64,000 nucleotides of DNA, from positions 198,524 through 262,523 of the forward strand of contig CAVUNW010000088.1 in NCBI GenBank assembly GCA_963742865.1. Reading direction: 5' to 3'. The notes under the pieces were generated by a model, which worked only from the letters and a program-made list of their open reading frames with translations, did no database searches and was not told the DNA's origin. The stretch's first letter is position 1; the number at the start of each line of letters is the position of its first letter. Source of the stretch: Bog-532 sp963742865 (GTDB taxonomy: Bacteria > Actinomycetota > Actinomycetes > Streptosporangiales > Streptosporangiaceae). Positions 16,883 through 28,050 of this stretch are shown one piece after another. A program made the position numbers and the translations under genes.

Positions 16883-18316
16883 ATGGCGAAGTCACCGGCA
16901 GGCAGCGTCTACCGCTGCGCGGAATGTGGCTGGCAGGCACCCAAATGGGTGGGCCGGTGCGGGGAATGCCAGGCGTGGGGAACGATCGAGGAGGCGGGGG
17001 TATCCCGCCTGGTCCGGGCGGGCGTCCGGGCCCCGGGACCAGGGCCGGTGAGCACGCCCGCAATCCGCATCGGGGACGTGGACGCAAGGGCGGCGAGCGC
17101 GCGGCCTACCGGGCTCGATGAGCTGGACCGGGTACTCGGCGGCGGCCTGGTGCCGGGCGCGGTCCTGCTGCTGGCCGGTGAGCCGGGCGTGGGCAAGTCG
17201 ACGCTGCTGCTGGAGGCGGCGGCCATGGTGGCGGGCTCCAGCCGGGTGCTCTACGTCACCGGGGAGGAATCGGCCGCGCAGGTGCGGCTGCGGGCCGACC
17301 GGATCGGGGCGGTCAGCGACAACCTGTTCCTGGCGGCCGAGACGGATCTGGCCGCGGTGCTGGGCCATGTCGAGGCCGTCCGGCCCGACCTGCTCATCAT
17401 CGACTCGGTCCAGACGATCACCGCCCAGGGGGTGGACGGCGCCCCGGGGGGCGTCACCCAGGTCCGCGAGGTCGCCGGCGCGCTGACGGGAGCCGCGAAG
17501 GAGCGCTCGCTGGCCACCATTCTCGTCGGCCATGTGACCAAGGATGGCTCTATCGCGGGCCCGCGCACCCTGGAGCACATGGTGGACGTGGTGCTGCACT
17601 TTGAGGGCGACCGGCACTCCCAGCTGCGCATGGTCCGCGCGGTGAAGAACCGCTATGGTCCCACCGACGAGGTGGGCTGCTTCGACCTCGGGGAATACGG
17701 GCTGATCGGGCTGCCTGACCCCAGCGGCCTGTTCCTGTCCCAGCGCAGCGAGCCGGTGCCCGGCACCTGCGTCACCGTCACGCTGGAGGGCCGGCGGCCG
17801 CTGGTGGCGGAGGTCCAGACGCTGGTCGGCCCGTCGGTGCTGGACATGCCCAGACGGGTGACGTCGGGGCTGGACGGGGCGCGGGTCGGCATGGTGCTGG
17901 CGGTCCTGCAGCGGCACACGGAGTTCAGGCTCGGCCGCCAGGACGTCTACGCGGCCACCGTCGGCGGCGTCCGGCTGACGGAGCCGTCGGTCGATCTGGC
18001 CATGGCCGTGGCACTGGCCAGTTCCGTCTCAAACCTGAGTGTCCCGGCCGGCGTCATTGCGATCGGCGAGGTGGGGCTGGCCGGCGAGGTCCGCCGGGTC
18101 AGCGGGGTCGCCCGGCGGCTCGCGGAGGCTGAGCGCATGGGGTTCCGCCGCGCGATCGTCCCGCCGGGCTCCGGCGGCCTGCCCTCGTCCGCACCGCCGC
18201 CGGATGGCCGCAAGAGCCATCTCACGGTGGTGGCCAGCGACGACCTGAAGGGCCTGATGGACGTCCGGGAGGTCGAGGACGTCCGGCATGCGATCACGGC
18301 GGCGCTCGGCGACTGA
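16883..18316 (+). CDS. radA: DNA repair protein RadA
   Basis: A 477-residue RecA-like protein. The N-terminal zinc finger is YRCAECGWQAPKWVGRCGEC. The Walker A site is LAGEPGVGKSTLLLE, with DLLIIDSVQTI as Walker B. The RadA-specific KNRYG motif is in VKNRYGPTDEVG. The C-terminal Lon-like domain has GVIAIGEVGLAGEVR. It processes branched recombination intermediates. ATG 16883 precedes the zinc finger. In many actinobacteria disA follows radA; here mutY follows directly and disA is absent from the window. Confidence 0.95.
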   Translation: MAKSPAGSVYRCAECGWQAPKWVGRCGECQAWGTIEEAGVSRLVRAGVRAPGPGPVSTPAIRIGDVDARAASARPTGLDELDRVLGGGLVPGAVLLLAGEPGVGKSTLLLEAAAMVAGSSRVLYVTGEESAAQVRLRADRIGAVSDNLFLAAETDLAAVLGHVEAVRPDLLIIDSVQTITAQGVDGAPGGVTQVREVAGALTGAAKERSLATILVGHVTKDGSIAGPRTLEHMVDVVLHFEGDRHSQLRMVRAVKNRYGPTDEVGCFDLGEYGLIGLPDPSGLFLSQRSEPVPGTCVTVTLEGRRPLVAEVQTLVGPSVLDMPRRVTSGLDGARVGMVLAVLQRHTEFRLGRQDVYAATVGGVRLTEPSVDLAMAVALASSVSNLSVPAGVIAIGEVGLAGEVRRVSGVARRLAEAERMGFRRAIVPPGSGGLPSSAPPPDGRKSHLTVVASDDLKGLMDVREVEDVRHAITAALGD

Positions 18317-18416
18317 CGCCCGGAGCCATTTCCGGGGACAGCGATCTGAGCCGCCGGACCCGCCGGCCGACGGGACCCACAGCGAACCCTCTGACGTGCG
18401 ACAATCGTGCATTGTC

Positions 18417-19286
18417 ATGACAAGCCGTTATCTCGAGCCGGTCCTGGACTGGTACGCAGATCACGCACGTGACCTACCCTGGCGCGCTCCGGACGCGTCC
18501 CCCTGGTCGGTCCTGGTCAGCGAGATCATGCTTCAGCAGACACCGGTGGCGCGTGTCCTGCCCGCCCACCGGGACTGGCTCAGCCGGTGGCCCTCGCCCG
18601 CCGACCTGGCCGCCGTCCCGGCGGGCGAGGCCGTCCGGCAGTGGGGACGCCTGGGCTATCCCCGCCGGGCTCTCTGGCTGCACGAGGCGGCCCGGATCCT
18701 GACCGCACGGTACGACGGCCAGGTTCCGCCGTCGTACGAGGCGCTGCTGGCGCTGCCCGGCATCGGCCGCTACACCGCCGCCGCGGTCGCCAGCTTCGCG
18801 TTCAGGCAGCGCTACCCGGTCATGGACACCAACGTGCGCCGGGTAATGAGCCGGCTCGTCAGCGGCGCTGAGTTCCCCGGCCGCACACCGTCGGCCGCCG
18901 AGTGGCGGCTGGCCGAGTCACTGCTGCCTGCCGAGCCTCAGATCGCGGCCCGCTGGTCGGTAGGGGTGATGGAACTGGGCGCGCTGGTCTGCACCGCCGC
19001 CCGGCCGCGCTGCGCGACGTGCCCCCTCGCACGGGACTGCTCCTGGCTGAGGGCGGGCCGCCCGGCCGCCGCGATGAGGCCTGTCGGCCAGCGGTACGAG
19101 GGAACCGACCGGCAGTGCCGGGGGCGGCTGCTGGCCGTGCTGCGCGACGCGGAAGGGCCCGTCACGGCGGGCCAGCTCGACGCGGTCTGGCCGATGCCAG
19201 GCCAGCGGGCCCGCGCCCTGGACGGCCTGGTGGCCGACGGCCTGATCGATGCGTTGCCCAATGGCCGCTTTGCCCTGCCGTGTTAG
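18417..19286 (+). CDS. mutY: A/G-specific adenine DNA glycosylase MutY
   Basis: A 289-residue HhH-GPD glycosylase that removes adenine opposite 8-oxoguanine. The catalytic Glu region is VSEIMLQQTPVARV. The helix-hairpin-helix and catalytic Asp are in LPGIGRYTAAAVASF and VMDTNVRRVMSRL. The iron-sulfur loop is C-x6-C-x2-C-x5-C (CTAARPRCATCPLARDC). The C-terminal NUDIX-like recognition domain is shortened, as in other actinobacterial forms. ATG 18417 is chosen; nothing upstream resembles the family. A structured repeat begins at its stop codon. Confidence 0.94.
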   Translation: MTSRYLEPVLDWYADHARDLPWRAPDASPWSVLVSEIMLQQTPVARVLPAHRDWLSRWPSPADLAAVPAGEAVRQWGRLGYPRRALWLHEAARILTARYDGQVPPSYEALLALPGIGRYTAAAVASFAFRQRYPVMDTNVRRVMSRLVSGAEFPGRTPSAAEWRLAESLLPAEPQIAARWSVGVMELGALVCTAARPRCATCPLARDCSWLRAGRPAAAMRPVGQRYEGTDRQCRGRLLAVLRDAEGPVTAGQLDAVWPMPGQRARALDGLVADGLIDALPNGRFALPC

Positions 19287-19424
19287 CCCGGGGGGACGAC
19301 CCCCCGGAACCCCCCGCATGCGCTTCGCGCCCCGCGGCGGTACCTCGCCGGCACACCGGCCGCTCACCGGGCACGAGGCCCGGTTCGCTAGGCCGGTAAC
19401 GGTCGCCTCGCCGCAGCCCGATGA
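19283..19424. repeat. Dispersed structured intergenic repeat, copy 1
   Basis: About 140 bp nearly identical to 29312-29453 and 44585-44727. It begins at the mutY stop with a perfect 8-bp hairpin (CCGGGGGG-ACGA-CCCCCCGG, 19288-19307). It continues with a conserved block, GGTACCTCGCCG, and a second hairpin (ACCGGGC-ACGAG-GCCCGGT). It lies between convergent mutY and clpC, so it may act as a bidirectional terminator or as a structured RNA. Confidence 0.85.
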
Positions 19425-19495
19425 TGGTGCCGCCGTAAACAGACGGTGCCCAGACCGCTTGTGCGGTCCGGGCACCGTGTAGAGCGTTCGGCAGG

Positions 19496-22021
<2,526 letters not shown>

Positions 22022-22410
22022 ATCGTTGCTCTCCTCACAGCGCGGTCAGGCAGGTACGAAAAGTCATGCCCTGCCGTTACCCGCATCGTAGCCGCGTGCC
22101 CCGGCGGTGCGCTTCGTGCCGTAGGTCATACGGTAAAAGTTCCCCGTTAGGGCAGCGTTCATCCCATGAAACCGCGCCAACGGCCTGTGGTGTTCCCGCT
22201 ACGCCGCAAGCGAACGGCAACCGGCGCTGAGACGCTGCCAGCGATTACTTCCTTCATGCCGACGCTGGCATCCCCCGTGCGAGCGGCGGCGGCCGCGCGG
22301 GATGTTGGCCGTACCCAGGACCGCAGGGCTCCTGACCGAGCCAGACGGCGGCCTGGTGGCCTGGCACTCACCACGGCGGAGAGCATGCGCCGCGTGACTG
22401 CACCGTGTTC

Positions 22411-22475
22411 GTTCAGCTGCCGAGGTCGTTCAGCTGCCGAGGTCGTCAGCTGCCGTGGTCGTCAACTGCTGTGTC
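22411..22475. repeat. Imperfect tandem repeat, 15-17-bp units
   Basis: Units 22411-22427 and 22428-22444 are identical. 22445-22460 and 22461-22475 match with small deletions and substitutions. A related CAG-rich stretch follows. The function is unknown; each unit centres on CAGCTG or CAACTG. Confidence 0.75.
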
Positions 22476-22589
22476 GTTCTTCAGCAGCAGCGTTCTTCGG
22501 CTGCATCGCGTCCTTCGCTGGACTGCTGATCTCCCGGGCAGATCTGCCCGGAAGGTCCGCCGGAAAGAACGAAGACGCTTATTTCCCAG

Positions 22590-22621
22590 GGCCCTCCCGG
22601 ACGCAGCCGGTCGGGAGGGCC
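22590..22621 (-). terminator. Candidate terminator downstream of lsr2
   Basis: A perfect 10-bp stem (GGCCCTCCCG, 22590-22599, with CGGGAGGGCC, 22612-22621) and a 12-base loop lie 64 bp after the lsr2 stop. There is no long T-tract on the minus strand, as is common for high-GC actinobacterial terminators. Confidence 0.6.
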
Positions 22622-22684
22622 GTCGTTGCGGGATACGACGGAAAGCACCCCGCCCGCATGGTTAGCCTGCGTGTTAGTGCAGGC

Positions 22685-23008
22685 TTAGTGCGAGGCTTCG
22701 TACTCGGAAACGATCGAAGCGGGAATGCGCCCGCGCTCGTTGACGTGGTAACCGCGCTGCTTCGCCCAGTCCCGGATTTCCGCGCTGCGCTGGCGGCCCG
22801 GCCCAGTACGCGGACGACGGCGCCTAGTCGGCGCACTCACTTTGCGAGCGTGCTCGATGTAGAGGGCCAGCTCTTTGCGGATCTTGTCGGCGTTGGCCGA
22901 GCTAAGGTCGATCTCAAACGAGCTGCCATCAAGACCAAACGATACGGTCTCGGTGGCCTCGCCGCCGTCAAGATCGTCGACGAGAAGCACCTGAACCTTC
23001 TGTGCCAT
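22685..23008 (-). CDS. lsr2: Nucleoid-associated protein Lsr2
   Basis: A 107-residue xenogeneic silencer. The N-terminal dimerisation domain reads MAQKVQVLLVDDLDGGEA and VSFGLDGSSFEIDLS. The C-terminal DNA-binding domain has IRDWAKQRGYHVNERGRIP with the RGR minor-groove hook. Lsr2 coats AT-rich, often foreign, DNA. ATG 23008 gives the conserved start. It lies next to clpC, as in most actinobacteria, but is separated from it by an unusually long gap. Confidence 0.96.
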   Translation of the reverse strand: MAQKVQVLLVDDLDGGEATETVSFGLDGSSFEIDLSSANADKIRKELALYIEHARKVSAPTRRRRPRTGPGRQRSAEIRDWAKQRGYHVNERGRIPASIVSEYEASH

Positions 23009-23050
23009 GGAACCAGCCCTTCTGTGGATCATACATATTTCTGAACTGAA

Positions 23051-23078
23051 GATATACCCGCCATGTTGCTGTTGCCAA
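23051..23078 (-). promoter_or_regulatory. Candidate lsr2 promoter
   Basis: On the minus strand TTGGCA (23073-23078) and TATATC (23051-23056) are 16 bases apart, about 40 bases before the lsr2 ATG. A second TATGAT lies closer to the gene. The 343 bp from 23009 to 23351 hold no recognisable gene and are notably AT-rich for this window. Confidence 0.35.
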
Positions 23079-23351
23079 TTCAGGGGGCCAGAAGATTGGC
23101 ACGTTAGCGTAAAGTTAGCAGCTGTCACGCCACCAAGGCCTGACTACTCCCTCGGCACAAGGTAACTCTCCGTAATCATGCATCGAGTGCCCTGTTAGCA
23201 TTCCTGCCATGCGATGCCGATTGCCGGGTCGAGCGCGTTCTTCCTAACTCTGAGGGGATTCTAAGTGCAAGCCCAGCGTCAACGCAGGCACAAGGCGATC
23301 TTCCCGGCAGGGAGAAGTCTTAGTTAGCCCGAACGGAGGCAGGGCAGATGA

Positions 23352-23591
23352 TCAGCTTGCGCCATCATCAGGTGACCGGCCACCCTCATCATGCTCATCT
23401 GAGGCCGCCGCCGATGTGGGAGCCTTGGTATCGATAATGCCGTTCTTGCCGGAAATATCGTGTTCACTGCCGGCGTCTTCACGCACTCTGCGCTTCGGCG
23501 CCATCTCACGCCGCAGCAACAGGACAAGACCAGCGAGGAACGCAGCGCAAACAACCGCTGGCGGAGTCAGCGCCGCGAGATCCTTGAACAA
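23352..23591 (-). CDS. Small single-pass membrane protein, unknown
   Basis: A 79-residue frame starting at TTG 23591 with GGGAG a few bases upstream. The first half is one membrane helix (PPAVVCAAFLAGLVLLLRRE) followed by a basic stop-transfer patch (MAPKRRVRED). The rest is polar and acidic (SDEHDEGGRSPDDG). I recognise no family. The clean helix plus positive-inside pattern favours a real gene. It reads toward lsr2 on the same strand. Confidence 0.45.
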   Translation of the reverse strand: MFKDLAALTPPAVVCAAFLAGLVLLLRREMAPKRRVREDAGSEHDISGKNGIIDTKAPTSAAASDEHDEGGRSPDDGAS

Positions 23592-24196
23592 GACGCTCCC
23601 ATCACTTGTTCTTTAACGTATAGGCGTTTGCCGTCAACGGCGCACTGCGGTGCGCCACCACGCATGTGCCTAACGCAAGTGCCTAAAATGTTCGTCCTGC
23701 TCTCTTATCAAGTTCGTTCACCCACAGCGGCGATTAGCCCCGGCCCGCCGGAGCTGCGCAATCCGGCGCGGACCCGGCCGGCCGGGCGCGGAGCCTGGCC
23801 CGGCGCGAGCCGCTCGCGATGCTCAGCGGCGGCCGTGGGCGGCCGGCTGTCTCCGCCCGGACACCCGGGCCGATGACCGTGACCACACTCTTTCTCACCA
23901 TTGTGTCTCACCGCGGCGGCAGCCCCGCGGCCGGCTGCGACCGCAGCGGCAGCGCTGGGGCCGGGATCTGGCAGTCGTTCTCGCCAGCCGCTTCTTCCCA
24001 GGTCAACGCGCTCAGGCTGGACGGCCTGCGGCGCGCCACGGGAACACATTCCTCAGCACCGGGTGCGGGGCGCCCGGCATCCCGGCTGGGGAGGCCGTCC
24101 AGCGGCCGGGACGTTCGGCATTCTGAACCGGCATTGCGTGGCAGGATCGGACCGGCCGCCGTCCGCGGCCGAGCCGAGAGGGGCACAGAAACGGCA
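23592..24196. other. Intergenic region upstream of the EndoQ-UvrD gene
   Basis: A 605-bp stretch. The downstream frame is open from 23819, but the extra 126 residues are low-complexity Gly/Ala/Arg/Ser and have no family character, so I treat them as non-coding. No RNA gene was recognised. Confidence 0.5.
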
Positions 24197-27100
24197 ATGT
24201 TCCACGCCGACCTTCACATCCACTCGAAGTTTTCCCGCGCCTGCAGCAGGGACTGCGACATCCCCCATCTCGCGGCCGGGGCGCTGCGCAAGGGCATCAG
24301 CGTGCTTGGCACCGGTGACTTCACACATCCCGCATGGGCGGACGAACTGAAAGGCAGTCTTGTTCCCGCAGAAGCGGGCTTGCTGCGGCTGCGGCCTGAT
24401 CTGGAAAGGGACCTGCGCCGGCACGTGCCGGCCGCGTGTGAGCAACCGGTGCGATTCATGCTCTCGGTCGAGATCTCCACTATCTATCGCCACGGCGAGC
24501 GCACACGTAAAGTGCATCATCTGATATACGCTCCGACGTTCGAAGCGGCGGACCGGATCACGGCTTCTCTGGCGAAGATCGGGAACCTGGCATCGGATGG
24601 ACGCCCCATCCTCGGTCTTGACTCACGTGACCTGCTCGAGATCACGCTTGAAGCGGGACCAGGCTGCTACTTGGTTCCGGCACATATCTGGACACCGTGG
24701 TTCGCCGTTCTTGGTTCCCGGTCCGGTTTCGACGCGGTCGCCGACTGCTACGGCGATCTTGCCGGGGAAATATTTGCGGTGGAGACGGGGCTGTCGTCGG
24801 ATCCGCGCATGAACTGGATGTGTTCATCGCTAGACGCTTATCGACTCGTCAGTAACTCCGACGCCCATTCACCGCCGATGCTGGGGCGTGAAGCGACAAC
24901 TTTCACCGCCGCCATGGACTTCTTCTCGATCGCCGAAGCCCTGCGTACCGGAGACGGTCTCGCCGGGACCATCGAGTTCTATCCGGAAGAGGGCAAGTAT
25001 CACCTGGACGGGCACCGTAAGTGCGGGATCAGGTTCGAGCCCGGGCAAACGCGCGAGCGTGACGGAGCATGCCCCGAGTGTCATAAACCTCTTACGATCG
25101 GTGTGCTGCACCGGGTGGCTGAACTCGCCGACCGCCCGGATGGCTACCGCCCGGAGAAGGCTGCGGGCTTCAATAATCTCGTCCCGCTGGCGGAAATCAT
25201 TAGCGAGATCTTCTCCGTAGGCCCCAGGAGCAAGCGCGTTAACGACGTCATTGACCGTCTTGTCGCCGCGTTCGGGCCAGAACTTGCCATCCTCCGCGAG
25301 GTACCCGCCGACGATCTAGCCGTCATCGGCGGAACGCCGCTTACCGAGGCCATTAACCGGCTGCGCCGGGGCGAGGTCATCAAGGACGCCGGATACGACG
25401 GCGAGTATGGCCGGGTCCGCCTGTTCCATCCCGGTGAGCTCGACTACGCCGACGCGCTCTTCGAGGCGCCGGCTTCCCCGCCCCCCGCCGGAATGCCGGA
25501 GCCTTCTCCCGGGACGGGAAAGGAACCGGGGCCAGTGGGCGACGCCGCCGGACGAGCCCCTGGCAGGGGTACGCCGGCGCGGGGACAAGACGGCGCGGAC
25601 CATCTGGCCGCGGGCTCTCCCGCCGCGGGCCCCCTCGCCGCGGGCCGCCTGGACGCGGGCCATCCAGGCAGTGGCCAGCCGGCCGGGGCCTCGCTGCTAA
25701 CCGGGCTGGATCCGGAGCAGCGCGCCGCCGCGCAGGCCGACGGCCCGCTCATGATCATCGCGGGCCCTGGAACCGGAAAGACGCGCACGCTCACGCACCG
25801 GATCGCCTATCAGATCGCCGAGCGCGGCATTCCCGCGGAACACTTTCTCGCCCTGACCTTTACCCGGCGCGCGGCTGAGGAAATGCGGCATCGGCTGGCT
25901 AGCCTGCTCCCGGAGCACGGCGACGCCGGGGCCGCGTTCCGGCCGGAGGTCCTGGTGACCACGTTCCACGGTCTGGCCCTGCGGCTGCTCGGAGAGCACG
26001 CCGAACGAGCCGGCCTGCCGCCCGGATTCCGCGTGGCAGACGAGAGTGCCCGGCTTGAGGCGGCCGTGCGGGTCGCCGGTTCTGAGCGCGGCGGCCGCCG
26101 TCTGATCACCGCCCTCGGCAACGGGCACCGCGGCGGCGAGGGCGAGACGGCCGAACGTACGGTCCAGCGGGCCGAACTGCGCGCGGAGCTGCTGGCGCAG
26201 CACCTGGTCGACGTCGATGAGCTCACCGGCCTCGCCGTCCGGCTGCTGCGGGGCGAGCCGACCGTCGCTACCGCGATGCGCGACCGCTGGCCCCGGATCA
26301 GCGTGGACGAATACCAGGACCTCGACGAGCAGCAGTACGAACTGCTCCGCTTGCTGGCCGGTGATGGGTCCGGCCTTACCGTCATCGGTGACCCCGATCA
26401 GGCCATCTACGGATTCCGCGGTGCCGATGTGGGCTTCTTTCTGCGGTTCAGCGCGGACTATCCCACGGCCCGGACCACATATCTCACCCGCAATTACCGG
26501 TCCGGCCCCGCGATCGTCCGGGCCGCCCTGCAGGCGGTGGCGCCGTCGACGCTGGTGCCGGCCCGGCGCCTGGACGCGGCAGGCGGCCCAGGCGAGCGTG
26601 GGGGGCCCGCGATCGTCCTGCACGAAGCGGCGAACGAGCAGGCTGAGGCCGCGTGGATCAGTGGCGAGATCGACCGCCTGATTGGCGGCTCGTCCTTCCA
26701 TTCGCTCGACAGCGGGCGCGTGGACGCGCGGCTGCGGCACGCGGCGCTGGCGCTGTCCGACATGGCCGTGCTCTACCGGACCGACGCGCAGGCCAGGCCG
26801 CTGGTCCAGGCGCTGACGCGGGCCGGGCTGCCTTTCCAGAAACGATCGCACGACCGCCTCGGCCGTAGGCCTGCCGTCCCCGACATCGCCCGGGAGATCC
26901 GCCTGACGGAGCCGGGCGCGCCCGACGCTGGCCATCCGCGCGCGGACGGCGATGGTGTCACCCAGCGGCTACGGGCCGCCGTACGGCGGCTCAGCGCCCG
27001 GCTGCCGTCCGCGGCCGCAGTGGACGTCCAGTCGGCTGGGGCGGTCCTCGCGCCGCTGGCCAGCCGGTGCGGGGACGACATCGAGCAGTTCCTGACGGAG

Positions 27101-27502
27101 ATCTCGCTGGGCGCTGAGGCGGACGCCCTGGACCCGCGGGCCGACACGGTATCGCTGCTGACACTGCATGCGGCTAAGGGACTGGAATTCAGCGTGGTGT
27201 TCATTGCCGGGTGCGAACGGGACCTGCTGCCGCTGTGGTGGCCAGGTGCCGTTCCCGCGCCCCGGGAGGGAGAGGGGGCAGCCCCGGTGATCGACGAGGC
27301 CGAAGAACGGCGGCTGCTGTTCGTCGGGATGACCCGGGCCCGCACGCGGCTGTTCCTGACCTGCGCGGCACACCGCGGGCGTTCTGGCGGGCCAGCGGCG
27401 ACGGGTCCCTCGCCGTTTCTGGCCGCGATCGATCCGGCACTGCTCAGCCGCGCCGCCCCGGCGAAGCGGCCGCCGGCGGACCGGCAGCTCCGGTTGCTGT
27501 GA
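24197..27502 (+). CDS. Endonuclease Q-like PHP domain fused to a UvrD/Rep-type helicase
   Basis: A 1101-residue fusion. Residues 1-400 match the EndoQ/TIGR00375 family: the PHP metal motif HADLHIHSKFS, VLGTGDFTHPAW, PAHIWTPWF, VSNSDAHSPPMLGRE, and a zinc knuckle HRKC...CPECHKP followed by LTIGVLHRVAELADR. Archaeal EndoQ nicks 5' of deaminated bases. A Gly/Ala/Pro linker spans about residues 425-500. The second half has all UvrD motifs: LMIIAGPGTGKTRTLT, LTFTRRAAEEMR, ISVDEYQDLDE, VIGDPDQAIYGFRGAD, LTRNYRSG, TLHAAKGLEFSVVFI and LLFVGMTRARTRL. A nick made by one half could be unwound by the other (inference). ATG 24197 is placed just before the PHP motif. Intact. Confidence 0.9.
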   Translation: MFHADLHIHSKFSRACSRDCDIPHLAAGALRKGISVLGTGDFTHPAWADELKGSLVPAEAGLLRLRPDLERDLRRHVPAACEQPVRFMLSVEISTIYRHGERTRKVHHLIYAPTFEAADRITASLAKIGNLASDGRPILGLDSRDLLEITLEAGPGCYLVPAHIWTPWFAVLGSRSGFDAVADCYGDLAGEIFAVETGLSSDPRMNWMCSSLDAYRLVSNSDAHSPPMLGREATTFTAAMDFFSIAEALRTGDGLAGTIEFYPEEGKYHLDGHRKCGIRFEPGQTRERDGACPECHKPLTIGVLHRVAELADRPDGYRPEKAAGFNNLVPLAEIISEIFSVGPRSKRVNDVIDRLVAAFGPELAILREVPADDLAVIGGTPLTEAINRLRRGEVIKDAGYDGEYGRVRLFHPGELDYADALFEAPASPPPAGMPEPSPGTGKEPGPVGDAAGRAPGRGTPARGQDGADHLAAGSPAAGPLAAGRLDAGHPGSGQPAGASLLTGLDPEQRAAAQADGPLMIIAGPGTGKTRTLTHRIAYQIAERGIPAEHFLALTFTRRAAEEMRHRLASLLPEHGDAGAAFRPEVLVTTFHGLALRLLGEHAERAGLPPGFRVADESARLEAAVRVAGSERGGRRLITALGNGHRGGEGETAERTVQRAELRAELLAQHLVDVDELTGLAVRLLRGEPTVATAMRDRWPRISVDEYQDLDEQQYELLRLLAGDGSGLTVIGDPDQAIYGFRGADVGFFLRFSADYPTARTTYLTRNYRSGPAIVRAALQAVAPSTLVPARRLDAAGGPGERGGPAIVLHEAANEQAEAAWISGEIDRLIGGSSFHSLDSGRVDARLRHAALALSDMAVLYRTDAQARPLVQALTRAGLPFQKRSHDRLGRRPAVPDIAREIRLTEPGAPDAGHPRADGDGVTQRLRAAVRRLSARLPSAAAVDVQSAGAVLAPLASRCGDDIEQFLTEISLGAEADALDPRADTVSLLTLHAAKGLEFSVVFIAGCERDLLPLWWPGAVPAPREGEGAAPVIDEAEERRLLFVGMTRARTRLFLTCAAHRGRSGGPAATGPSPFLAAIDPALLSRAAPAKRPPADRQLRLL

Positions 27503-27516
27503 GCAGGCTCGCTCGG

Positions 27517-28050
27517 TCAGGCCGGGGACGGCGGCGAGGAGGCGGCCCGCAGGTGCAGCAGCATCCTGGTGTTCCCCAGGGTGTTCGGCTTCACCCAGTC
27601 GAGGCCGAGGAACTCAGCGACGCCCTCGTCGTAGGACCGCAGCAGCTCGGCATAGACATCGGGCGCGACCGGCGTGCCGAAGATCTCCCTGAAGCCGAGA
27701 CTGCCGAAGAAGCCGACCGCGAACGTGAGCACGAACACCCGCTGCACACCCAGCTCACGCGCCCGGTCGAGCAGGACCTGAGCGATCTGGCGCCCGATGC
27801 CGTGGCCCTGGCAGTCTTCGCGGACCGCGATGGTCCTGATCTCAGCCAGGTCTTCCCACAGCACGTGCAGGGCCCCGCAGCCGACAATGAGCCCGTCAGA
27901 TTCCTGCTCGGCCACCCAGAATTCCTGGACGTCCTCATACAGCGTGACCGTGGCCTTGCCGAGCAGGTGCCCAGACCCCACGTTCGCGTCGATCAGGCCT
28001 CGGATTCCCGGGACGTCAGCGGTACGCGCCTGCCTGACCGTGTATCCCAT
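27517..28050 (-). CDS. GNAT acetyltransferase, probably amino-acid N-acetyltransferase (short ArgA)
   Basis: A 177-residue single-domain GNAT protein. It starts YTVRQARTADVPGIRGLID, has the acetyl-CoA loop IRTIAVREDCQGHGIGRQI, and shows VFVLTFAVGFFGSLGFREI. This resembles actinobacterial stand-alone N-acetylglutamate synthases (Rv2747-type), which open arginine biosynthesis. No other arginine gene is nearby, so the substrate rests on family resemblance. It converges on the EndoQ-UvrD gene with 14 bp between stops. Confidence 0.75.
   Translation of the reverse strand: MGYTVRQARTADVPGIRGLIDANVGSGHLLGKATVTLYEDVQEFWVAEQESDGLIVGCGALHVLWEDLAEIRTIAVREDCQGHGIGRQIAQVLLDRARELGVQRVFVLTFAVGFFGSLGFREIFGTPVAPDVYAELLRSYDEGVAEFLGLDWVKPNTLGNTRMLLHLRAASSPPSPA

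Larger units (their letters stand above)
22022..22684. other. Long clpC-lsr2 intergenic region with short tandem repeats
   Basis: This 663-bp stretch holds the clpC leader at one end and the downstream region of lsr2 at the other. At 22411-22475 are four imperfect 15-17-bp tandem units; the first two are identical (GTTCAGCTGCCGAGGTC) and the later two are degenerate. Open frames exist but none has family similarity, and I see no gene. Confidence 0.6.

Noticed and set aside
22166..23044. A 292-codon plus-strand frame across the clpC-lsr2 gap
   Set aside because: It runs antisense through lsr2, has no recognisable domain and includes the tandem repeat; not supported as a gene.
23819..24196. 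Upstream extension of the EndoQ-UvrD frame
   Set aside because: The extra 126 residues are low-complexity, and the family start fits ATG 24197.
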